50,920 nt of DNA from the NCBI GenBank assembly GCA_021443545.1, contig JABUTU010000050.1, positions 1 through 50,920 on the forward strand, read 5' to 3'. The notes under the pieces were generated by a model that ran no database searches, was not told where the DNA came from, and saw only the letters and a list, made by a program, of their open reading frames with translations. This DNA comes from Marinilabiliaceae bacterium. Its GTDB lineage: Bacteria > Bacteroidota > Bacteroidia > Bacteroidales > Marinilabiliaceae. Numbering within the stretch: the first letter of the stretch is position 1; each line of letters begins with the position of its first letter. Positions 44,387-50,920 of this stretch are shown here, one piece after another. The translations under genes and the position numbers were made by a program.

Positions 44387-45931
44387 TTAATTATTTCTCA
44401 CAAATTTCGACAATAACAAATTCCTAACCATCTGCCTCTCCGAGTTACTCATTCCTAAAAGAGCTACTACGATTAATGTCGAAACAAATGTTCCTACGAT
44501 AATACTAAAAAAATGATACCAATACTGGTCAACTGTAATATTTATGATAATTGGTATCAGCAGAGATACGACTGTGACTAAAAGCACTGGCGATATCACC
44601 TCCCTACAATAGTCCCGCAGAGGGAACGACACTCTCTTCTTTAAATAGAGACATCTGGTAACGAATGCCACCACATTCAACAGAACTCTAACTATCCAAA
44701 CTGAATAGACACTCCACCCGCAACATAGCACTAAATAACCCAAGGGAAAATTCAGCACCACACACAATGCTATGAGAATCTGGTAAACCTTTATGTCGCC
44801 TGTTGCCTGAACAGCCATCCACATCGGTGCCGACAACGCCTCGATTAGGAGAAAGCCAAACATCAGCTGACAGAAACCTGCTGTGTACATCGGGACTTCC
44901 TCTAACCATATATCAAGCACTTGTTGCATCGAAAACATTACCGGCAATGACAATATCAACAGCAGGAAATATGAATACTTAGATGTCTTGAAAATCAAAT
45001 CATTAAATCTGTCAATCTCCCTAACGGCGTAGCTCTTGACAATCTGCGGATTAAAAGCTACCTGAAAGTTGCTAATGAAAGCATATACATTCGTCGTCAC
45101 CTGATTTGCAATACTGACAGCCGCATTGAGAGTTACACCATAGAAGATATTGAGAAGGATATTAATACCTTTTTGAGCCAACATATTCGCAGAACTTCCC
45201 AAGAGTGACCAGGAGGAGAAACTGAACAACTTGCGAAAAATCCCCATGTCCCAGATTAAGTGGTACTCCGAAACTGCGAAATGGCACCTGTTATAGATAA
45301 AAATAATTAAGTTATTAATCAGCGGGACAAGTGTATAGAGCAATGCATATAAAATCAACTTATCGTAAGTCGTACCCGAGATAAGATATACGACAAGCAA
45401 CTTCTCGACCGCCTCTAATACACCGATGTAGGCATGAATTGACAACCTTTCATATGCCACTAAAAGGGCAGTATGCGAAATCCTCAACAGTGTTATGACG
45501 AAGGCTACAACCGCAAACTGGTAACACCAATTGGCAGCAACCATCCTCTCTGATGGTATATTGAGTTTTGTATTTACAAACCATAAGCCAACTGTCTCTG
45601 CCAAGATAATTAGGATGACTGACAATATCGCATAAGTGTTCATACTCATGCAAAATATCCTATTTGTCAGTTTGTCATCTTTAAGCCCTATCGAATAGTT
45701 GAGAAAACGTTGCGTTGCCTGAACCATCGCGGTACTGATGAATCCAAACAGCAATACAGCATCAGCAACCAGGTTGTACGTGCCATAGTCCGACTCCCCC
45801 AATACCCGCAAAACAACCCTCGCAGTGTAGAGCGAAACGAGAACAATCAATATCATGCGCATGTAAAGAAACATCGTGTTCTTTGCAATACGCCTATTGC
45901 CTGTCGTCACGCTTTGAGGTATACTATCCAC
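44387..45931 (-). CDS. Polysaccharide flippase (MATE/MOP-type Wzx)
   Basis: A 514-residue membrane protein with about twelve to fourteen hydrophobic segments. RRIAKNTMFLYMRMILIVLV, SLYTARVVLRVLGESDYGTY and NLVADAVLLFGFISTAMVQA are typical of the Bacteroidota polysaccharide exporter group of the MOP superfamily. It is the first gene of the minus-strand cluster: upstream lie 292 bases with two perfect -7 boxes. It differs clearly from the flippase at 39035-40468, so the cluster has two candidates for repeat-unit export. Confidence 0.9.
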   Translation of the reverse strand: MDSIPQSVTTGNRRIAKNTMFLYMRMILIVLVSLYTARVVLRVLGESDYGTYNLVADAVLLFGFISTAMVQATQRFLNYSIGLKDDKLTNRIFCMSMNTYAILSVILIILAETVGLWFVNTKLNIPSERMVAANWCYQFAVVAFVITLLRISHTALLVAYERLSIHAYIGVLEAVEKLLVVYLISGTTYDKLILYALLYTLVPLINNLIIFIYNRCHFAVSEYHLIWDMGIFRKLFSFSSWSLLGSSANMLAQKGINILLNIFYGVTLNAAVSIANQVTTNVYAFISNFQVAFNPQIVKSYAVREIDRFNDLIFKTSKYSYFLLLILSLPVMFSMQQVLDIWLEEVPMYTAGFCQLMFGFLLIEALSAPMWMAVQATGDIKVYQILIALCVVLNFPLGYLVLCCGWSVYSVWIVRVLLNVVAFVTRCLYLKKRVSFPLRDYCREVISPVLLVTVVSLLIPIIINITVDQYWYHFFSIIVGTFVSTLIVVALLGMSNSERQMVRNLLLSKFVRNN

Positions 45932-46016
45932 GTATTCAGAATGAATTATCCAAAGAATAAGATGTCACATCAGTGCAATTCTCTATCTCCCCTCATCTTC
46001 ATTAAAACACTGAAAA

Positions 46017-46024
46017 CAAAGGTA
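46017..46024 (-). promoter_or_regulatory. Predicted -7 box before the polysaccharide cluster (proximal)
   Basis: The minus strand reads TACCTTTG, a perfect TAnnTTTG box, 86 bases before the first cluster gene. The best -33 candidates are poorly spaced. The gap 45932-46223 contains no gene; its plus-strand frame is without recognisable content. Confidence 0.4.
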
Positions 46025-46157
46025 TTACACATTCCTCAACAAAAAGTAAAACATTCTCTCCCCATGGTTAATTGCACGTCTAAACAATTCACACCATACG
46101 TCTCCCCTACTAATAACAAGCTTCTCCGAAACTTTCTTCCAACACTTATACTATGTA

Positions 46158-46165
46158 CAAAGGTA
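46158..46165 (-). promoter_or_regulatory. Predicted -7 box before the polysaccharide cluster (distal)
   Basis: A second copy of exactly TACCTTTG on the minus strand, 141 bases upstream of the first. It would give a leader of over 200 bases before the flippase gene. Two identical boxes in a 292-base gap suggest that this is the main transcription start of the cluster. Confidence 0.4.
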
Positions 46166-46223
46166 CAGAGTTAACGCAACATAACATAATATTGCGTCAT
46201 TTTTTTTCTAAGAACAAAAGAAA

Positions 46224-47462
46224 TCACTTTGAAGCATAATAACGAGTCACAATATTGTGAACTGGGTACCATGCCGAAAGAAATCCAACTACCACAACAG
46301 TCAGAAAAACAATCAATATATCTGTTGTTAACAATTTCACTGGATAGGATTCCAAAATGTACGACTCTGCATTCTGAAAATTAATAATACCAAAGTATTG
46401 CTGAGCAAGGACCAGACAAACTCCGAGGACGAGTCCGACCAACGCTCCACCGACAGAGACGAGTAGACCTTCAAAAAGAAATACTCGCGTGACCAATCCT
46501 TTTGGAGCACCCATGGCCTTGAGGATGTATATGCTCTCCTTCTTCTCGAAGATAAGCATCGACAGCGACCCTATGATATTGAATGCTGCTATGGCCAGTA
46601 TGAACAAGAGTATCAGGTAGGCCATAAACTTCTCTACCTCCATCATCTTAAAGAACGACGAGTGCTGCTCCCATCGGTTCTTCACCACCAACTCGGCTCC
46701 GAGCGCCCTCTGAATCTTCTCTTTCACCTCTTCTGAGTCGACACCCTCCTTTAGTTTTATCCCGATTCCCGACACCTCATCGTCTCCACGCGTAAACATT
46801 CGACGGGCAATCGAGAGCGATACTATCGTATACTGGCTGTCATACTCCATCTGCTGCACTGCAAAGAGTGCCCTTAAGGTGGCTGATGTCTTTATAAACG
46901 ACTTATCTGGGTCGGTCATATTTATATTACCTAACCGCTTAGGCGCATATATCATCAACTGGTTTGCAAGGGCATCTGGTGCCACGCCAAGTTGTTGCGC
47001 CAAGACATACCCCATGACACACGATGTCTCTTCTTCGCCATTCATGTCGGGATAGACCCCAGCAACAATGATACTGTCGACCGAAGCGACACGTGAGAAA
47101 TGTGAATCGACACCTATCACCAGCGATGGCATCTGACGGTTACCAAATCGCAAGAGAGCATTATCTGCCAGAAAACAAGCGATACAATCGACACCCTCCG
47201 TCGACCGCATGACGTTGAGCAGCGAATCGGACGCCACAAAGCTCTTCCCCTCAACAACCTCCACCTTAAGGTCAGGGTCAAAATTACTATATAGCGAACC
47301 TATAAATGAATGAAGGCCATTGAAAACACTGAGCACAATCAGTAATGCCGCAGCTCCGACAAGAACTCCCATCAATGAAATCCACGATATCACATTGATG
47401 ATATTTTGCGATTTCTTTGCAAACAGATACCGTCTCGCTATCTTGAACTCTAAGAGCTGCAT
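46224..47462 (-). CDS. ABC transporter permease, LolC/LolE-type (FtsX/MacB family)
   Basis: A 412-residue inner membrane protein. It has one membrane segment near residues 20-50 (INVISWISLMGVLVGAAALL), a large periplasmic domain (about 55-270) of the MacB core type, and three C-terminal segments (about 275-405) with GSLSMLIFEKKESIYILKAM, the FtsX coupling motif. This is the LolC/LolE layout used for release of lipoproteins from the inner membrane. No ATPase gene lies next to it, as is usual in Bacteroidota. It begins 6 bases after the methyltransferase stop in the unit rbfA-methyltransferase-permease. Confidence 0.88.
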   Translation of the reverse strand: MQLLEFKIARRYLFAKKSQNIINVISWISLMGVLVGAAALLIVLSVFNGLHSFIGSLYSNFDPDLKVEVVEGKSFVASDSLLNVMRSTEGVDCIACFLADNALLRFGNRQMPSLVIGVDSHFSRVASVDSIIVAGVYPDMNGEEETSCVMGYVLAQQLGVAPDALANQLMIYAPKRLGNINMTDPDKSFIKTSATLRALFAVQQMEYDSQYTIVSLSIARRMFTRGDDEVSGIGIKLKEGVDSEEVKEKIQRALGAELVVKNRWEQHSSFFKMMEVEKFMAYLILLFILAIAAFNIIGSLSMLIFEKKESIYILKAMGAPKGLVTRVFLFEGLLVSVGGALVGLVLGVCLVLAQQYFGIINFQNAESYILESYPVKLLTTDILIVFLTVVVVGFLSAWYPVHNIVTRYYASK

Positions 47463-47468
47463 ATTGGC

Positions 47469-48293
47469 TTACTCTTTGAAGGCCCTAACAATCAAACCTG
47501 TCCCCGCTCCATGCTCCTTATACAAATCAATCATATTCAGAACCAGACACCATGGGAACAATACAAGATAGTATAGAGGCAATATCACAAAGAACGCTTT
47601 ACTTAAACCGAGCATCTGAATAGGCCACTTCATCGACATCACCCATGACAGATGTCCAGCCGTTCCATAGGAATATCTAACATCAACACCACTGAAACCT
47701 GCTCTTTGAAGTTTTTCTCTGATATCCTGTGCATTATATCCATCTCTAACATGCTCGTCAATGAAGCCATGCATCGCCCCCTCTTCGTGCTCGTCGGCAT
47801 CAGACCCTCCAAGATCGGAAGGTGTCGAGATGAGTAGCATACCACCCTTGCGCATCGAGTGATAGAAATTATTAAAGACCAGTTCGTCCTCCAGAATATG
47901 TTCCATGACATCAATAGATAGAATCAGGTCGTAGGTCGATTCTTTGATGTACTTAGTCAAATCCTGTACTTCAAACCTGACTCTTTGCGAGAAACCTAAC
48001 TTTTGGAAAAAGTCATTACAATCCCGCACCTGCTCTTCTTTGACATCTACTCCATCGACGCACACAGAGCTGGACAGCTGCGCCATGCGATAGGTATACT
48101 GGCCGAAACCGCTTCCTGCGTCGAGAGCTATCAACTGTCCCTCTTCTCTTTGCCCATACCACTCCTTAAGAGCCTTTCGTATATGCCACGAGCGAAGCAA
48201 CAGTAAATCGAGCATCTTATAGAAGAGTACTCTCAGCCATATCGTTCTACTAAATAGACCACCAAGCGTTTTTTTTATTGGATCGTACTGCAC
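47469..48293 (-). CDS. Class I SAM-dependent methyltransferase
   Basis: A 274-residue protein with the Rossmann methyltransferase fold: motif I LIALDAGSGFGQYTY binds S-adenosylmethionine, VDGVDVKEEQ is the acidic end of strand 2, and YDLILSIDVMEHILED is motif IV. An additional hydrophobic stretch near the C terminus (about 235-260, FFVILPLYYLVLFPWCLVL) suggests membrane attachment. The substrate is unknown; it is unlikely to be ubiquinone-type without further evidence. It lies between rbfA (29 bases) and the permease (6 bases). Confidence 0.83.
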   Translation of the reverse strand: MQYDPIKKTLGGLFSRTIWLRVLFYKMLDLLLLRSWHIRKALKEWYGQREEGQLIALDAGSGFGQYTYRMAQLSSSVCVDGVDVKEEQVRDCNDFFQKLGFSQRVRFEVQDLTKYIKESTYDLILSIDVMEHILEDELVFNNFYHSMRKGGMLLISTPSDLGGSDADEHEEGAMHGFIDEHVRDGYNAQDIREKLQRAGFSGVDVRYSYGTAGHLSWVMSMKWPIQMLGLSKAFFVILPLYYLVLFPWCLVLNMIDLYKEHGAGTGLIVRAFKE

Positions 48294-48322
48294 AGCAACC
48301 GTTTAATAAATATAGACTCTGT

Positions 48323-48673
48323 TTACTCCTGCTTATCTTCGCTCAGGAGTTTATCAATATTCTCGAGATAATCAAGACTATCATCAATGAAGAACAGTGG
48401 CTCAGGTATTATACGCAACTGCTTTCCACAACGCGATCCGATGCCATAGCGGATACGTCCCACATTCTCTCGCAGATTAGTCAGAACAGCCTGTGTCTTC
48501 TCGGTTGGGAATACCGAAATATAAAACTTAACCTGACTTAGGTCGCTCGAGACACGGGCAATTGTTATACTCAGCAATGTCCCTAATGTCAACTCACGCA
48601 ACTCCTGTTGAAACATCTCTGCAGTCTCTTTCTGCAACAGACGCGATATTTTTTTCTGTCTTGTCGATTCCAT
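48323..48673 (-). CDS. rbfA: Ribosome-binding factor A
   Basis: RbfA binds the 30S precursor and helps 16S rRNA 5' end maturation and cold growth. The 116-residue protein starts with MESTRQKKISRLLQKETAEM, has the KH-like domain with LTLGTLLSITIARVSSDLSQ and VKFYISVFPT, and NVGRIRYGIGSRCGKQLRII, which is the family hallmark (RxxxGxxxxLRxxP-like). The frame is open to 48724, but ATG at 48673 gives the usual N terminus and length. It is the first gene of the unit with the methyltransferase and the permease. Confidence 0.92.
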   Translation of the reverse strand: MESTRQKKISRLLQKETAEMFQQELRELTLGTLLSITIARVSSDLSQVKFYISVFPTEKTQAVLTNLRENVGRIRYGIGSRCGKQLRIIPEPLFFIDDSLDYLENIDKLLSEDKQE

Positions 48674-48800
48674 ATCTATCTTTGGGCTTCGTATAGCCCA
48701 CGTTTTAAAGTTAAACCATTGCAATTCCTTTTCAACACCTCTTCAGATTCTTTAAAGAGCAATTAACGGAATCACATTAATCTGTATTCTGACTAATTTT

Positions 48801-50642
48801 CTACTCCACCGTCACGCTCTTAGCCAGGTTTCGAGGCTGATCCACATTACAACCACGCATGACAGCAACGTAATAGCTGAAGAGCTGCAACGGCACGACA
48901 GCCAGCAGAGGCGTGAATGGCTCGTCCACCTGCGGTATCTCAATCACGTAATCAGCCATTTTACGAATCACCGTATCGCCGGAAGTCACCACAGCAATAA
49001 CCTGACCCTGACGGGCTTTCACCTCCTGAATGTTATTGACAACCTTCTCGTAATACTTATCTTTTGTTGCCAGTACAAAGACCGGCATCAGATTATCAAT
49101 AAGGGCAATCGGACCGTGCTTCATCTCTGCTGCTGGGTAACCCTCGGCATGAATATAAGATATCTCCTTAAGCTTCAAAGCACCTTCGAGAGCTACGGGA
49201 TATAGAACACCTCTTCCGAGATAAAGAGCATTCGTTGCCCCCTTGTAACGCTCAGCAATCTCCCTGACTTTCTCCTCATCAGCAAGTATTCGGGATATTG
49301 TTGCAGGCACCGTCGCTAAGTCCTCGATAAGCGAGTTATATAGCTCCTCACTGATCTCACCACGTTTCTTTCCCAACAGGAGTGCCATCATAGTCAAGAC
49401 AACCGTCTGAGCTGTAAAGGCCTTGGTACTTGCGACACCTATCTCGGGACCAGCATGAGTGTATATGCCGGCATCTGTCTCGCGCGGTATGCTGGATCCA
49501 ACTACATTGCAGATGCCCAATATCAGGGCTCCCTTCTGCTTCGCCATGCGTATCGCTGCCAGCGTATCAGCGGTCTCGCCACTCTGACTGATTGCTATAA
49601 TGACATCTTCCGAGGTGATGACAGGATTTCGGTAACGGAACTCCGAAGCATACTCGACCTCCACATTTATGCGTGCATACTCCTCTATCAGGTACTCCCC
49701 GACAAGACCTGCATAGTATGATGTGCCACATGCAACAATTATGATTCGACGCGCCCGTGCAAGACGTGGCAGGACATCTGAGATGCCACCTAAGAATATC
49801 TGATGTTGGTCCGCCAATAATCTACCTCTGAAGGTATCGGCAATGGTGTTAGGCTGTTCATGAATCTCTTTCAGCATGTAATGGGGGAAACTTCCCTTAT
49901 CAATGTTGTCGAGCTTCATATCAACTGTCGTGACGTCTATCTTCTTATCTACCTCCTCATAGATATTTGTCAGTCGTATACCTTTGGGCGTTGCAACGAC
50001 AAGCTCCTCATCATTGATATAGAGCATCTTGTCGGTGTATTCAACTATCGGTGTTGCATCCGACGCCAAGAAATATTCACCATTGCCCATGCCAAGAACC
50101 AATGGCGACCCCTTACGCGTTCCGAAGAGTTTCTCTGGTTCATCAGTACATATTATGGCAAGTCCGTAAGCTCCAACAACTTTCTGTAGGGCTGTCCTGA
50201 TTGCACTCTCAGCATCGCACTGAGCTGACATATATATATCCTCTATGAGATTGGCAAGAACCTCTGTATCTGTCTGACTCTCAAATTTATAACCCTTCTC
50301 AACAAGGAGCGTCCTGATATGCGAATAATTCTCTATGATACCATTATGCACTACGACGAACTTTCCGTTCATCGAACGATGAGGATGGGCATTTACGTCG
50401 TTCGGCACTCCATGCGTTGCCCAACGCGTATGTCCAATGCCAATCGAACCTGATATATTCTTGCCTTTTACTATTTGTTCAAGATCGCGAACCTTACCCC
50501 GACACTTATGAATAAACGCCTTTCCATTATCCACCAGTGCAATGCCTGCCGAATCGTATCCTCTATACTCAAGTCGTTGTAACCCCTTAATCAATATCGG
50601 GTATGCCGTACGGCTTCCTATGTATCCTACTATTCCACACAT
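48801..50642 (-). CDS. glmS: Glutamine--fructose-6-phosphate aminotransferase (isomerizing)
   Basis: GlmS makes glucosamine-6-phosphate, the entry into UDP-GlcNAc for peptidoglycan and lipid A. The 613-residue protein begins MCGIVGYIG: Cys2 becomes the N-terminal nucleophile of the glutaminase. LEYRGYDSAGIAL and GHTRWATHGVPNDVNAHPH are family motifs. Two SIS isomerase domains follow, with ACGTSYYAG, SQSGETADTL and STKAFTAQTV, and the C terminus ends AKSVTVE, as usual. The frame extends to 50654, but ATG at 50642 exposes Cys and is the correct start. A promoter lies 50 bases upstream. No glmS ribozyme fits: the predicted leader is only about 43 bases. Confidence 0.96.
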   Translation of the reverse strand: MCGIVGYIGSRTAYPILIKGLQRLEYRGYDSAGIALVDNGKAFIHKCRGKVRDLEQIVKGKNISGSIGIGHTRWATHGVPNDVNAHPHRSMNGKFVVVHNGIIENYSHIRTLLVEKGYKFESQTDTEVLANLIEDIYMSAQCDAESAIRTALQKVVGAYGLAIICTDEPEKLFGTRKGSPLVLGMGNGEYFLASDATPIVEYTDKMLYINDEELVVATPKGIRLTNIYEEVDKKIDVTTVDMKLDNIDKGSFPHYMLKEIHEQPNTIADTFRGRLLADQHQIFLGGISDVLPRLARARRIIIVACGTSYYAGLVGEYLIEEYARINVEVEYASEFRYRNPVITSEDVIIAISQSGETADTLAAIRMAKQKGALILGICNVVGSSIPRETDAGIYTHAGPEIGVASTKAFTAQTVVLTMMALLLGKKRGEISEELYNSLIEDLATVPATISRILADEEKVREIAERYKGATNALYLGRGVLYPVALEGALKLKEISYIHAEGYPAAEMKHGPIALIDNLMPVFVLATKDKYYEKVVNNIQEVKARQGQVIAVVTSGDTVIRKMADYVIEIPQVDEPFTPLLAVVPLQLFSYYVAVMRGCNVDQPRNLAKSVTVE

Positions 50643-50691
50643 GGAACTTACCAATTTCTAAATTTAAAGCACATCAATGCCAATATTTTGG

Positions 50692-50723
50692 CAAAGTTAC
50701 TATTTAGAGAATACAAAAACAAA
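50692..50723 (-). promoter_or_regulatory. Predicted promoter of glmS
   Basis: On the minus strand TTTG (50723-50720), 20 bases, then TAACTTTG (50699-50692), a perfect TAnnTTTG box at ideal spacing, 50 bases before the glmS ATG. Confidence 0.55.
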
Positions 50724-50862
50724 CTTGGCTATGTTTTCCCCATTGCAACAATTCAGTGCGCAAAGACGTAACAATGGATATAAGCAGAGAAAAAAAACTC
50801 TGCAAGAAATATCACATCTCAAGCAGAGCATACATTTACCAACCTAATAAAAAAATTACCAG

Positions 50863-50920
50863 TGAACCAGCTGGGGCTCGAACCCAGGACCCCAACATTA
50901 AAAGTGTTGTGCTCTACCTG
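50863..50920 (-). tRNA. tRNA-Lys (anticodon TTT), 5' end beyond the window
   Basis: On the minus strand the anticodon stem-loop CAACACTTTTAATGTTG has anticodon TTT (Lys). The T arm CTGGGTTCGAGCCCCAG is a perfect 5-bp stem with the TTCGAGC loop, and the 3' acceptor strand is CTGGTTC with discriminator A at 50863. The D arm (AGAGCA) is partly visible; the 5' acceptor strand is cut off by the window edge. CCA is not encoded. The 208 bases between glmS and this gene hold only the glmS promoter. Confidence 0.9.

Noticed and set aside
45710..46174. 154-residue plus-strand frame across the gap before the polysaccharide cluster
   Set aside because: No family pattern, no promoter or ribosome binding site in the right place; it runs antisense to the flippase start and through two minus-strand promoter boxes.
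21101..46223. Insertion sequence or integrase explaining the mosaic cluster
   Set aside because: No transposase, integrase, terminal inverted repeats or attachment site was found; homologous recombination fits better.
50643..50862. glmS ribozyme or riboswitch upstream of glmS
   Set aside because: The predicted leader is about 43 bases and shows no such structure; these elements belong mainly to Firmicutes.

Overview
The window looks like a chromosomal piece of a member of the Bacteroidales (phylum Bacteroidota). Evidence: promoters of the Bacteroidota type (TTTG about 20 bases upstream of TAnnTTTG) sit before several genes; the Bacteroidales-style V-type ATPase operon (E, DUF2764, A, B, D, I, K) is present; an RprX/RprY-like two-component pair is present; and housekeeping proteins such as the single-chain glycyl-tRNA synthetase read like Bacteroides/Prevotella relatives. 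The species is not identifiable from the sequence alone. Layout. 1-4.4 kb: lipid A genes lpxD-lpxC-lpxA and hisS on the minus strand, with a decayed nuclease fragment at the left edge. 4.4-6.1 kb: glyS on plus, closed by a perfect 25-bp hairpin terminator. 6.2-8.5 kb: rprX-rprY on minus. 8.7-16.2 kb: V-ATPase operon on plus, whose proteolipid keeps every Na+ ligand of the Enterococcus pump. 16.3-20.7 kb: two convergent surface/periplasmic carbohydrate genes, a sialate O-acetylesterase homologue that has lost its whole catalytic triad, and a fused NamZ-like (GH171) plus NagZ-like (GH3) amino-sugar hydrolase. 20.7-21.1 kb: a gene-free stretch with overlapping divergent promoters and a candidate structured RNA. 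21.1-45.9 kb: a long minus-strand surface polysaccharide cluster with tight spacing (glycosyltransferases, two WbsX paralogues, an EpsG-type polymerase, two flippases, acyltransferases, DegT aminotransferase, glf, gmd). 46.2-50.9 kb: LolC/E-like permease, methyltransferase, rbfA, glmS and the 3' part of a tRNA-Lys on minus. How it works together: gmd, glf and the aminotransferase make activated sugars; the glycosyltransferases and acyltransferases assemble and decorate a repeat unit; the flippases export it; the EpsG-like protein polymerises it. No initiating sugar-phosphate transferase and no Wzz/Wza export proteins are in view, so these are elsewhere. The cluster is a mosaic. It carries genes that are not polysaccharide genes: a translationally coupled ATPase plus small nuclease-like pair (30.8-32.5 kb) resembling a two-gene defence module, an AAA-ATPase/DUF1703 protein (40.5-42.1 kb), and at least three gene fossils (34.6-35.3, 36.5-36.7, 37.8-37.9 kb) that mark past recombination. 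The ATPase/nuclease pair is the best candidate for an undescribed system.
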